A stretch of 64,000 nt of DNA, taken from positions 180,756 through 244,755 of the forward strand of contig ARYC01000148.1 of NCBI GenBank assembly GCA_000711775.1. Reading direction: 5' to 3'. Position numbers and translations under genes: made by a program. The stretch is from Oxytricha trifallax (lineage: Eukaryota > Ciliophora > Spirotrichea > Sporadotrichida > Oxytrichidae). Positions 37,600-50,537 of the stretch are shown one piece after another (positions within the stretch are counted from its first letter, which is position 1; the number at the start of each line of letters is the position of its first letter). The notes beneath the pieces are model-generated. The model did not search any database and was not told where the DNA came from. It worked only from the letters and a program-made list of their open reading frames with translations.

Positions 37600-39262
37600 A
37601 AAAGTAAAAGAATGCTCATAATTGCGATGCTCAGCGTACTTATAAGACCCTACGCCCCATCGAAGCATTCCACGCTCTAACTCGATGTTACCACAATAAC
37701 TATTAATCATGATTTTATTTATGAGTAGTTCTAGTTGCAGAGTTTTATATATAAATATCACACAATAGTATAGTCTTGGAAAAAGGGAGGCTTGACGTCA
37801 GCGAAAAATTCGTAGGCATTTGCCCATTCTAGAGAGGGGATCACAATTCTTGTGTTTATGTCATCGTTCCAATAAGTTGTGATTCCGCAGTTGTCAAATT
37901 ATGTTGAAGGCTATAGAAGCGTTAAAATAAGTATTACGGTTAAGACATAAACGATTTAAAAGAGAAAATAAATAAAATATGGTGGTTTTGAATTATTAAT
38001 TAAAAATTTAGTTTAAAATATATGAACATAATAATTAATTAATTTCCTATTTATTATAATAGAAACTATAAATTTTCATTATTCAAACTTTTGATTTTCA
38101 TATATATATATATATATAATTTTATAATCCCATTTATATTCCTTTCAAATTTAAGTTTTAAAATTGTTTAACTTATTTCATATATTCTTTAAATCAATAT
38201 CAATAAAAAAAGACTCAGACAAAAACTTTATATATAAAATAAGAAACTTTTAAAGAGCAATCAATCTATTAAGCTAAGAGAGTAAACTTTAATTAAATAG
38301 AATAAAGTATGAAAGTATTGTTTAGTAAACATAAATATTAAATAGACTTTTTGTTACTTTAAGCTTATACACAGGAAATATATCTCTTGAAAGACTTGAA
38401 AAGTTATAATAACTAAAGAACTAAATAAACAAAATTTTAGTTTTTGAATAATTTTATTATACTAATTATTCATCGATATATTCAAAAATGTATTATATTA
38501 ATTACATAAATTACTAAGGGGATATATTAGTTTATTATTAGGTTAATTGTCCGATACAAACTGGAAAGAAATACTGATTTTATGAAAATAATTTAGTAAA
38601 TAAAATATATTGTTTTCTTACCTATGTTAAGTCTCCACCCCACAGTCTTTAAGCATAATCCTAGCATAATGTGATTCTCTTGTTTATTGATGTTCTATAA
38701 AATGAATTATGTTTAACATTGCTATTTATAAATATTGACTGTTAATAGAAAAAAAATTATCAAGATACTAGAGTTTATTTTCATGTCTCGCTATTCTTTC
38801 CCATCGACATATAAATTTATTTTTAAAACCTACCTGTAGGTACTTGAAGGCTCGTCATAATGGCATCCGTAGCAGAAGTATAACTCGAGTTCATTAAACT
38901 TTCTTTAGCAAGCAATTGGGAGCATATTACTCATCATTTTAGAAATGTAGTCGTCGTGCGCTGATATACAGCACGCATTCACGTTATTTCTGTAGCATTT
39001 TATCAATGAAGGGTAGGCCTATATTTATAGAGTAAGATAGAATGTATATTCTTAAAGTTTTCATTCAATAACTACTCCTTGATAAGAAATAATTCATCAT
39101 TTAAGGTGATTATAGTTTCATTTTATTATCACCTTAGTGATTATAAAATTTATTAAGTTCCAAAGTATTAAATTAAAGTGTTATATATTTTCTTACTTTT
39201 TAAGGGTCATTCTCAGTGAGTGTACACTTTTCATTACTATTAACTTTACTAAGAAACAGCAT
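37600..39262 (-). CDS. Cys-rich, probably extracellular protein in several MDSs
   Basis: ATG 39260-39262 starts MLFLSKVNSNEKCTLTEND. Segments follow at about 39020-38840 (KCYRNNVNACCISAHDDY, then ACQRKFNELELYFCYGCHYD), 38705-38625 (ITLCQDYAQRLWGGDLT), 37915-37790 (NCGITTYWNDDINTRIVIPS, then ADVKPPFFQDY) and 37730-37620 (YCGNIELERGMLRWGVGS). Order is preserved. Many paired Cys suggest disulfides and secretion. A resemblance to folate-receptor-like Cys-rich proteins crossed my mind but is unproven. Pointers and stop are unresolved; boundaries are approximate. The AT-rich gaps, the longest about 38620-37920, would be IESs. Confidence 0.6.
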
Positions 39263-39632
39263 GTTTATTATTATTACAGTTTATATTATTCCTATTAAAT
39301 TGTTAATTTAATTATTATTTTATATACATAATACTATGAAGGAGATGGCATTGAATTTGTTAAGTTAAAGTTAGAATTGTTTCATTTTAAAAATTTAATA
39401 GATAAAATTATAAATTACAATTGGGATTAATTTAAATTAATATATATATTATCACACTTATTAAACTTCAATTATGATAATCTTTTGGTAATGATATATA
39501 GATACATATTATATTTTATATTTGAAGTTTTCAAACTCTTATAATTTATATAGAGTTGTCCCCCCCTAAAGCAATTAATTAATATATCTAATTATAGATA
39601 TAAAATTAATCTCAAATTAAGAATAATCACAG

Positions 39633-42600
39633 TCACTATTGTTAGTTTAAAATGTGCAGATTGGGATTGCTATTTGAGTGACCATTTCCCTCGAAATTAC
39701 TTTTATTTTTTATTATTACTTTCCGCTTGTGTTGCTTTTTATCTAAGACCCTTGGACTCTATAATTTAAAAATAGAAATATAAGCTAAAATATGCATATA
39801 TTTTGATTTTTTTACAGATTACATTATACATGTTGTTTCCTTTGCTATATATCTAACTCAAATCTTACTAAACTAAAAATAATTTCGAATTTAAAAATCC
39901 ACTACTTGTCCAATTTCTTGACAATCTGTATAATTAGAGAAATCTAAAAGATAACTTATGGCAAAGTTTACTTTTATTTCGATCCAAATGAGTTCTCAAG
40001 CTTTGGCAGAACCAAGCTGCTGCTGTTATTGCTTCCACTGCCTCCATATGCATGCTGCACTTACTTCAATCTGTTCATGTTATTTTTCATTGTGCCAATC
40101 GTGGATTAGGCTGCCATCGCTGACTCCTCGTCAGCTTCATTGATTACTCTTGAGTAGTTAACGCTTTTATTCTGATAATAAATTAGTAATTGGGGGGGGG
40201 GGTAAAAAATATTTTATAATATATGTGATCGATGCCCTAGCCAGGAAGAATATTAGTGTTGCTTGGGTTATGCATAAGAGAATGATTGTTTGAGTTGTAT
40301 TTATTGCTTTGCTGATAGGGGTGGTTCGCTATTTATATGCTACTTCCGTTTATTGAGTGGTTTAACCCATAGGTTTATCAACAAAAAAATTGTAATTCTT
40401 ACCAATCTTAATAATTTAAATAAGAATCTATTCCATTAAATTACAAAAAATACATTAAATAGATTTAGTGTCCCACAGTAGGCCTGTTTTTATTGCTTCT
40501 ATTTAACACTCCATATTTTAGGTTTTACTTCAAATTTTTAATGTTATATCGATTAAGAATGTCTTGGACTCTTTGAGGCGATGCTCTCAGTCGCTCTTAA
40601 AAATATGAATAAATTTGGAAAAAATAGGCACGATATTAATAAAAAAATTTTGCTCTTTACTCTCAGAGTGATCTAAAGAGGCTCGCTAATGAGGAGGAGA
40701 CACAGTAACTTATTTGTGCATGTTATATCTAAAACAAAATTTTTAATTAGCAAAATCTCATTTCTAAACCACATAAAAAAAATATTTTGGAAGCATCATT
40801 TTTATAAATCATCTAACTGGTGGGTTAACCTGATAAGCTCCAAGAACTTTCTGCAAATTATAGTTAACGGTTGAAGGTTGATTACTTAAAATCTTCTTTT
40901 GCTAATAGTCAACGCTCATTGAAACTGAGTGATATTAATTTTGATTTCTCTGATTGGGCTTGTTCCTCAAAAGTATAGGGCTTTAATCTCTATTATCATT
41001 ACTTCTATATTATTAGTATTGTGAATTTGAATCGTTTTCATATTAGTTTTAACCTTAGTTTATAGAAGGTAATAGTCCTCCCCCTACATTCAATTCTTGA
41101 TTTTTTTGATTAAGTAAAGCCAGCTTTTATTCACTGGTTACTTAATTTAATTGCTAATTTTCTTTTGAAATTTCGCTTTTGGCTTAAATTTGGCCCTCCT
41201 CACTCATAGCATCATAATTATTATAGTTCAGTTAATGAGAGGCTTTCTTTTTACCTACAGCTAAATTTTAAGATCCATTTTAAGCTCCAACCTCTATCAG
41301 AGTTTCATCAATGTCTGGGGAATTTTACATGTCATTTACAGACAAATTATTTTAACTTTGAGTGTCTGCTGGAATTACAATAGATTTTGCACCCAGACTA
41401 TCTTTCTGTCTTTATAATGATTTTTATTTACTGTTATTTCTGATAGGACTTGAAGCCAAAATCATTTAACCAGGCTGGATTCCATCTTCTTGCTACTATT
41501 GGCTTATTTAATTGTCTCTGACATGATTGTAAACATGGTTATTCATGTAGATCTATTTGACATTTTAAATTGAAGGTAATCTCGAATTTTAATTCCTGTT
41601 ATTATTAGGGTTAGATTATTTCTTTGAGAAAGTTTTGTGGTTTAATTAATCAGCTTAGTTTTAGATATAAATGTCTTCGTTTAAAAGTGGGATAAAGTCC
41701 TTAGAGTAGTTCTATTTAGGTAGTTTATCGCTCAAATACATAAGGTTAGGTGGAAACTTAATTGTCTTCAAAAGTATGTTTTACTCAGTCTGGTCGAACT
41801 ATCGGTTATTACCGAAAAACTTTTACATTCTCTTTGCAAAAGTTGGAACACTCATAATCTATTCACATGATGGTCTAGACTATGGATTTACTTGTAACAA
41901 AAACTTAACCATTTACCAAAGGTCATGAGAAAAGTTTTTTGGGATTCTTGGGAAATGACCTTTTGTAACGCATTTGTAAAGTCCTTCCATATCATCAGCA
42001 GTAAATGGCGGTTTCAAGGCAATCATTTCATATAAAACGCATCCAAGTGACCAAATGTCACTTTTCACATCATAAGGCTCATCTCTCCATACTTCAGGAC
42101 TAGCATAGTAAGGAGTTCCAGTCTGAGTATAATTCAAGCCTCTTTTATTGGCTACTTTTGATACATTCATGTCACCAAGTTTAGCAGTGAAATCTTTATT
42201 TAGAAATACATTTGCACTTTTAAGATCTCTATGCATTATGTTTAAATCATGCATGGACTTTAAGCCTCTCACAACTTATATGAAAATTTTCCAAATATCT
42301 TGTTCAGCAAAGAAAGTCTTAGCTTTCTAATGATCCTAAATTTACTGAAACAAATCTCCATTATCTGCATATTCCATCACGATGCTAAATCACAAAAATG
42401 TAATGACTTAATTTATTTTATTACCATAGTGATTGATTAGCGGGATCTAGAAATGCTTCCTTATATGAGATAATGTTAACATGTTTGATCGAAGCTAATA
42501 TTCTCACTTCATTAATAGCATTTTCTTTCTCTTTATCTGATAGGTTATGCAACTTAACTTTTTTAAGCGCATAAATTTCTCCATCTGCAAGCCTTTTAGA

Positions 42601-42879
42601 TCAAAACACGCTACTATAAGCTCCATCCCCTATAAATCACAATTTTGTTGTAGTTTAAGTAAAAAAGATTTAAGCAAAAGACTAATTTATAATTTTTATG
42701 TATATGGTAAAGTATAAGTTTTCCCATAAATCCATACCTAATTTTGAAATGATTTCAAAATCCTCAATTGAAGATTACCCCAATTTTTGAGTTCTCTTAG
42801 GGGACACTTTTTAAGTGCTCTCAAAAGCATTTAGAGTGGGCTGTCTGGTTAACGAGTCTTATTTAAGATTTTCTGCCAT
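39633..42879 (-). CDS. NEK-family protein kinase (FA2-like), in-frame TGA in the N-lobe
   Basis: ATG 42877-42879 starts MAENLKQDSLTRQP. The kinase domain has a Gly loop (GDGAYSSVF), IYALKKVKL (VAIK Lys), HRDLKSANVFLN, GDMNVSKV in place of DFG, GTPYYASPEVWRDEPYD and SDIWSLGCVLYEM. The D[LM]N variant and overall match fit the FA2-like NEK branch, kinases linked to flagella and basal bodies. A long Asn/Gln-rich tail follows; pointer TTAACC (40372-40377/40825-40830) joins GAYQV to KPLNKRKQHIN. A TGA at 42601-42603 falls right after SSVF, where relatives have Arg or Lys. The C-terminal end (TGA 39633-39635) needs one more unresolved join near 39700-39960. Confidence 0.82.
40372..40830 (-). other. 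IES in the NEK gene, pointer TTAACC
   Basis: TTAACC at 40372-40377 and 40825-40830. Without excision the frame meets TGA a few codons later (VNPPVR stop); with it the frame continues KPLNKRKQHINSEPPLS. Confidence 0.78.
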
Positions 42880-43167
42880 AGAAATATAACTTATAAAATT
42901 TATATAATAAAGCAATTCTCTTTTTAATTAACAAAATTAAATTTCCATAGATAGAATTAAATCTCTTCATATATTTATATGCTTATCAAAAGGAAATCAT
43001 AATTCTTCCTATTTAATTCATAATAAATTAAATTTGAAATTTAAATGATATATTTTATATAATCCAAACATGCTGATAAAATCAAATCTATGCATTAAAG
43101 AAATTAAATTATAATACCAATTCTGTTGATAATTATTTAAAATTTTCAATTCTTAATTCCAATTATA
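42880..43167. other. intergenic, AT-rich
   Basis: Nothing recognised. Confidence 0.5.
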
Positions 43168-45300
43168 TCATTTCTTTCCTCTGACGCTTCCTTTCTTCTA
43201 CCCAACATGTCCTCTATCTTTATTTTTTACATTTGATAATAATCATAAAATAGTTTAATAATCTAATATCAATATTTTCTATTCGCATCTGTTCTGGAGC
43301 TATTCTTGCTTGGCAGATTGTTAACCATGTCACTGTCGTCGCTACTCTGATCGTAGTCTTTCTTAGTCTTTTTTCCCATACCTTTTCTAATGTCCTTAAT
43401 GGGAATGTTTTCTTTGTTTCTACCATCTCCCTTGTTGTTCATGCTTTGATTTTAAATAATTTTTAGGAGTTGTTTGAAATATAATTAATGATTTATTAAA
43501 ATTTATAGATTTGATTAGGCTTGCTATTTTGATGTATGGAATTGTTTGAGTTATTGTTAAGGTTTCTAGCTTGAGCATTATTAATATGTGCAAATGATTG
43601 GTTTTGAGTGGGCTTGCCACCTTTGTTTCTGGATAAATTACTCTTCATGAAGTCAAATACATCAACGTCGTTTGAGTCTGAGTTCATGTCGCTATCATAA
43701 GAGCTTGAATCAAAACTTCAATTTTTAGAGGTATTTTGTGTTATTGGTATTTAATTGTCTTTTAAAAAAATTTATTTAAAAAATATGATAAAAAATGTCA
43801 AGAGTGTGGTTTTTATAAAAAAACAAAATTGTTAAAATTAAATGTACAAATAAAAAAAACCATTTCTTTTATAAACGTTTTTACTTATCTTTCATAGTTA
43901 AAACTCTGAAAATTTCTTTTTTGGTTTATTTTTAGACATTTTAAACAAAACTTTAAGGTGTAACTTGATATACTTTATTCACATTAAATAGCAATATTAA
44001 TTCTACAAAAATATCAAGAATATTAAACATCCCTTACTTACAAAAATTATCAGTTTTAAATCTTGATGATTATTGTTCTTGCGACTTTGACCTCTGTTTT
44101 AACTCTACCCATAGCTACTTTCATTCTTAATAGATGACGATTAAGAGATGGATCGCATCCTGTTCCTTGTCATTCTCTGGTTATAATCAACTTTCTGTGG
44201 TTAATGATTCAAGACATCGGGATCAGCCTTGTATGCTTTACTAACAATTTTCTGCTCCTCTTTTCTCTTTTGAGAAGGACCTCTTTAGTTTGGTTTCCCT
44301 ATTTAGTTCACAGAAACAGTATCGTTTTGACTAATCATCTCATCTCTATTCTGGCTCTAGACATCGTTATCAAATTCAGAGATTGACTCATAGCTCTTAT
44401 TGCTCTTTTAAGTTTACTACTAAATATTCTTAGAATTTTAAACTACCTTGCCTTTCCCTCTCGTTGGCATCCTGTTCTTTACCTGTTTACTTTGCTAGTC
44501 ATTTTCAAGCAGGGGTTGGCTCTAGATGTTTGTTACACTCAATTATTGTTCCTTCATTTAATCTGATTAATAAGAGATGTTTCTATCTTCTTTTTCCCTT
44601 GGTTCTGAATTGTGCAGGTGATCAAACTGCATGGATAAGTTGTTACTCACATTCAAATCTCTATCGAGAAGATCGTCAATAGAGTCTCTTCTGTTACTCT
44701 GCTTGCTTGCGTTTAAAAGATTTTCACAAAAAAGGGTTATAAATAACTTCAGTTGATTGGACTGATGGATTTGTGCTTGGATATCTTATAGACAGTTCTG
44801 CCATCTTGATAGTCTTCTCTCTGTCTCTGTTCATTTATCTAAGTGCAGGATGAGCCAGAGTGACTAAGTAGCAAAGATTTCTTTTTATTCTGCTCGAAAT
44901 CTCTTGCCATTTTCTTTGAAATCTTTGACATTATTCCTCTTCTGGCTTCCTTATCTCTTTGAAGTTGAGAATCTAATCCCAAAAAAAATTAAAAGATTTA
45001 TGATAAATTTTATGGAAAATATAAGGTATTAACAATTAAATGAATAACAATATGAATACTTTTTGGTAGAAAAGAAAATGGTAACCTTCGCACAGCTTTG
45101 TCATTTTTCCAATATCCTTCGTATATTTTTCTGCCTTTGTCTTTCAGTGTTCCTTGACTGCATCTATCTTTTCTTTTCTGAAGTCCCTACTCGACTCCTT
45201 CTGTGTCCTGTCCTATTGTTGAAAGAGTATTAAATATATAAAAGATCTCTAAAGTGTAACTTACAAAGATTTTGTGAATGTATATCTACATCGTGTTCAT
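43168..45300 (-). CDS. unrecognised Lys/Asn/Ser-rich protein, in-frame TGA near the N-terminus
   Basis: ATG 45298-45300 opens MNTMQIYIHKIF; a GT-AG intron joins it in phase to DRTQKESSRDFRKEK. TGA at 45144-45146 interrupts KEH and KTKAEKYTKDIGKM, the frame being coding-like on both sides. A second intron joins LCE to DSQLQRDKEARRGIMSKI. Further segments include DSIDDLLDRDLNVSNNLS, KAYKADPDVLNHQPQK, NDVDVFDFMKSNLSRNKG, NKENIPIKDIRKGMGKK and a basic end KDRGHVGQKKGSVRGKK with TGA 43168-43170. The repeated acidic-aromatic clusters and basic tail suggest a nuclear or cytoskeletal protein; no family is recognised. Several IES joins are assumed. Confidence 0.6.
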
Positions 45301-45676
45301 TTTAATCTGTTTTCATTTTAACTTAAAATAATTAATTTAAATATATCAATTTCCTATTATAAATTATGATTCTTATTTTAAGATTTATATAAGAAATGAA
45401 AATAAAATAAAATATGTATAAATTTATGATAACTGTGTTCATCTATTAAATATCATTAAATTTGTTATTTTTTAAACTTCAGATGGCGAAAAAAATACAT
45501 TTTAAAATCGATTTTTTTAGCAATCTTATCTATAAAATTGTATATTTCATTAAAAAATTAAGTATGAAATAATTTGCTATTATAATTACATCTTGGTAGA
45601 ATCTTTATTTTTAAAACCGAAATTACATATTATTTCTAATAACAAATTTCATTTGATGTTGAAGTAAACCAAATAA

Positions 45677-48600
45677 TCAATTGTTTTTATTGATTTTTAT
45701 AATTTAGTATTTGCTTCTCTTAAAAATAATATTTCTATAAAAATTCTTTAATATAATTGAACTTTAATGCAGCTTTCTTAAACTATTTTGATGCCTATTT
45801 TGGTCATCTTCCAAGTCAATTTCCTCCATTTGCTGAGACAGTTTCTAAATCTGGCTACTCTCGCTGAACTCCAAATCACTCTCCTCATCACTCATAAATT
45901 CATCTGCGTCTCTCTCCTCCAAGATGGTCTCGCACAATTTGTTCCTCAAGACTGGTTTTTCAGACGAGCTTTAATCCCTGCCATCATCTAATAGCTCTGG
46001 GATTGCTTTGAGCTTATTAGTTGTTTGGATTACAGATCTAGGCCCCTAATTTTTATGCTTGCTGTTGCTTCTCAAGCCACTTCTTCTTCGTCTTAGATTA
46101 GGGCCTTACCTCGCTGAATCGTCTGAGACATCACTGATTCTTCGAAGGTTTTTAATGGCGTATGGTGAAATCAGAGATCTTTCCATTCCTGCTGCTTGAA
46201 GTTGATTAAGCTCTTGATACTCAGCGTCGTCATCTTACACTAAATCGACTACTGTATCGAAAATTTCATCTTCATAGTAAGTCTGGAGCTCATCTATGTA
46301 CTATTCTAACTCTTCATGTGACTTTGGCACATATTCATGATTGGAATGGAGCAGCTCTGCATAGTCATTTTGCTCTTTTTATAGTTAAGCAAGCCTTGCT
46401 TCGGTTGCTTCCTTCACTTTTTTAAGCTTTTAATTGTTGGAAATTAACATCTTCAAATTTAAATCCAAATAGTGATTCAATGTTTCTAGTTGTTTGATAT
46501 CTGTGGCCTTGTTTACGTTTATATAGTCAACTATGTTGTTTATGAATTCCTTGACTATAACAACTTTCTTGAATTTAGTAGCATTCAAGAAGCATACTAT
46601 AATAAGAAACTCCAAGTTCAAATCTTTGTGAAGTCTGAATTATTTTGCTGCATTTTGATTTACATAGTCTTTGGAGAGCAACAACATGAACACTTTTGAT
46701 ATTTACACAGGGTCAAGCTATGCTACTATAACTTAATAAAATACGAAATACCTATGAGTTAAACTGGCAATTATTATATATTTTGCATCTTAGCTTGATT
46801 TATGACGCATCTAGAATCATCTGAATTATATCCATCATCCTCGTTTACTGAATAATCTTCAGATTCCTCATCTTATAAAAAGTTGCTACTCCTGAAACCA
46901 CTGTTTCTACCATTTTAATTAAACTTCACTTTCTTAATCTAAGGATGTCCTCGTTTATTCGTTACTTCCAAGTCTATATTGTTGTACTTTGCTTCTAAAA
47001 TAGAGAAGATTATTTTTACTAGTGAGTTCAACATGATTTCACATCTTTATTAGGAGAATAGCACAAACGATTTGAAAAAGGTGTTTAGAATTGTAGCATA
47101 AATATTTATTGTTATAATTTTTTTAATAGCAAAATTTTAGAGTTATTCTATTGCATTTAAAGAAATTAATTATTTTTTTTAGAATCTGTCTGACTAGAGA
47201 GTTTTACCAATTGAACTTTTTGTCAAACCACTAAATTATAAGCTAAGATAGCAAAAACTCCATTTCACTATTATCAGCAGTCTGAGTTAACTTCCTAGAG
47301 AACAGCATCTTGCAAATACCTTCAATAGTGATTTACCTGAGAACTTTATCCTAAATGACCATGTAGTCTTCAATGATAATTTTTTGAAGTTTTTAAGTCT
47401 TAGGATCTACACCATGAATAATTAATGAATCAACGCTTGACTTAAGCGCTATGATCTTTTCTCTTAAGTTATCCTGGATGACATCCTCTACCAGAATTCT
47501 CTGGAAAATTTTAGTGTAGTTTTAGAATACTTCCTTGTCAAGGAGGCAGAGCAGACCTATACATTCAATAGCCAGGAGCATGTTATCTTGGTCTTTAGAT
47601 TTTATAGTAGGCCCAATTAAAGTGTCACAGATTTGTATAAAGAATAAAGTTTCTGTATAAATTTTTAATCATTATATTAAAGCTCTTATCGGAAAATATC
47701 ATAATATTGCTTCGGAGATTATTTAATAATCATAAATTAACGATCATTCATTATTATAATCATTATTTTTTTAAAATATATATCAGGTTCTGGTTTTTTT
47801 TAACAAAGTGTTTGATCTTCACTTTTAACAAACTTTATCAATTTTATTATAATTTTTATTAATTAATATACAGCTATTAATCATTTATTGCTATTAAATT
47901 TTTCAAACTTAATTGATTGTGGGGGTTTATACCATATTTTGATCATTAACATCAGCTCTACATTATTTCAACAGTATGAGACACATATTAAGCGCTCTTT
48001 TGTAGCTCAATTTCTCTTTCAAATTCAATTCCTCAATTAAGTTTACGTAGAAGTTTACTTTTCTCATGATTCTATTTAGGTCGCTAATCGAATAATCTTC
48101 CTGCATTATGATCTCATTAACGTTTTCAAGCTTTGCTTCGAGCTTTTAATAAGCTCTATCTCTTTCTTTCTTAAGGTTATAATGGTAAAATATGAGATAA
48201 TCATAGTATTATATTTATAAGGGCTCCTTCTTCACAAACTTCATCAATGGGCTCTTTAATATCAGAAATTGCCTGGAGCATACTTATTGAAAATTCATCA
48301 ATTCTGGAATCTAATAGTTTTCTAGCTACTATAACTGCAATTCTACAGATATCATCTGAGTCCAAGACAAGAGACTCAAATGAGAATGGTTTACAATACT
48401 CTTAGATGTCTCTCTGTACACTTAAGTCTTAAAAAGCTCTGATTTCAATCTCAATAACTTGCTACTACTCTTCTCCTTATAGATTGGCCATAGCATCTTC
48501 CTCATAATCTTCCTAATCTGAATCATAAAGTGCAAGGGATCTTCTTTTCATGGCTCTTGGACCATCATCCATATCTGCATCGTTCAATTACAAATTTTAC

Positions 48601-50537
48601 TGGTTATCTCTCAGTAAATATCTGTTTTGGATAAGTAAATGCCTGTAATCTTCGTATGAGTGATCAATCTTCCCAACATAGCTGAACATGAGGGAAACTA
48701 GATTCCTACGAGTCATTTCTTCCTCAATAGAAAGCTACAAAGAGAATTTCATCCACTCACTAAATAACAATCTATCAGGCTTAAGCTTGAAAGTTTATCC
48801 AGCTTATTGAGGCTTCTAGTCTTTTTGAAGTGGAACTTAAACCATGACTGGGTTGTATAAAAGATAAGTAAAGATCTGTTAATAATCATTGTAGTCCACT
48901 TGAATTCCATCTAGAAACTCTAAATACTCATCAGAACGATCTTTCTTATACATCTTGGTGAATTCATAAGCAATTCTCAAAAACAAGAGATCTTCAAATT
49001 GAATTTGACAATCTTAAATGTTTTCTTCCATTTCTTGTTCTTCCTAATTAACACCAGCTAGAACTTTGAGCTTTTCAATTATAGATTAAAGATACTCAGC
49101 TAACTTGATTTCTTAGTTTTCAAGGCAGTTAAAGATGAACCTCATAATTAGAAATGGCAACTGGACATAGTACTCCTTGATAAAAAGCTTTCTGCAATCG
49201 ATCAGCTTAAAAAGATGACTAAATTCCTTGAATGTGCCATCTTCATTTTATAAGCTTGGCTTAAGAAATTCAATACATTCAGCCCTTACAAACTCACTTG
49301 AATCTGTTAAACCCTCTTTAATAATTAACATTCTTTGTTCAAGACTAGGGAAATTCTCTATTTTAATGTCATTCTTATGCAGCTTCTAAAATGCAATTCT
49401 TCTTACATCATCGTCTTTATCTCTAAGTCTAATAATAAAATAAAAAATAAAAATCTATAAATCTTTTGCTTATGAACACGAGAGTAGTTTAAGAAAATGG
49501 TCCTTTAAGATTGTTGATAACAGCTTTCTTAACTTCTTTTGACTTGCTGTGTGTCATAATTCTCATTAGATGCAAGTAAACTTGGTCATTTTGCTTATTT
49601 TAGTTGCAAATTTCAGAACCTAATTGGGCTCCATAGATAATTTACAATAAAATTTAAACAAATACTAAACTCTTAGATTTGAGTTGAAGATCTGGGAGAG
49701 TTTAACATATCAATAACAGCCTCTGACAGTTGATATTTCAAATCTGACTCAAGTTTGATACTTTCATTATGAGGCAATTTGAAGCAGCTGACAACTTGAG
49801 TTAACATAAAACAAGTTCTTAGAGTTCCCTGAAAACTTAACTTTGGGAGACAGTAAACCTCAATAAGTTAGCTGACTGTGCTTTTCACCAGAGAGTTCAC
49901 ATCGACTACAGACATAGAATTATATTAAATAAGTTAAGGCTTACTTAAATTTAGGTTTGGATTTTTTGAGATCTCATTATAAAACTTTTCGAGCAATTTG
50001 TAAAGTCCCTTCATTTAGTGATCTTTCTCATCGAAAACTATGATTTTATCCAAAAGCTCTAAGAATGACATCTTGAAACACTTATAGTACTTGTGCATCA
50101 TATTGATTTATAAAATAAATCTCTTGTTAATAGTTAAAGAAAGCAGTATATAATGATGAGGGTCTTTACGTGAGCAGACTTTACTTATTAATTGTTGTCA
50201 CTTAAAATTTCAATTAGCACATCATGCAGCTCAGCATTTACTTCCTGCTAAATCTCAGCGACAGGCCTGGCTTGTTACATTTACTTTTGCTGTTTAGGGT
50301 TTCTTGAGTTTTTCAATACTTATTTTGGTCTGTCCTCGTTCTAAAATTTATTAATTTCTTATTTTATTATGGGAAAGTAGACTTCGGATAAGGATATTTT
50401 GATAAAAGGTATTTGATAATTTTTTTAAAAAAATCCTCATTCATAGATATATCTAAACTCCTAGATATAGATTCTAATGACTAATCTTTCGAGTTTCCTT
50501 GGTTGCCGATAACCTTTTACTACTTTTTAGGTGGCAT
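45677..50537 (-). CDS. CAPG: condensin complex subunit 3 (CAP-G / Ycg1)
   Basis: ATG 50535-50537 starts MPPKKQQKVIGNQGNSKD. A long HEAT-repeat protein follows; one helix pair reads LRDKDDDVRRIAFWKLHK and EGLTDSSEFVRAECIEFL. The Cnd3 C-terminal domain is visible as VLRQITIEGICKMLFSRK followed by LSQLIIQWFDKKF, the family's AEGLxKLL...LLLWF pattern. An acidic, Ser-rich tail runs to about 45780; the in-frame TGA is at 45677-45679. Condensin compacts mitotic chromosomes, here the germline nucleus divides mitotically. The gene is in order with several short insertions (e.g. about 48180-48215, 49430-49455, 49640-49690, 50105-50185) and a longer one at about 47640-47930. Exact joins are not all fixed. 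Confidence 0.8.

Noticed and set aside
39680..39975. 12 bp direct repeat AAATAAAAGTAA as a pointer in the NEK gene
   Set aside because: Joining there puts the final segment in a poorer frame than the one reading SNFEGNGHSNSNPN, so it is probably not the true junction.
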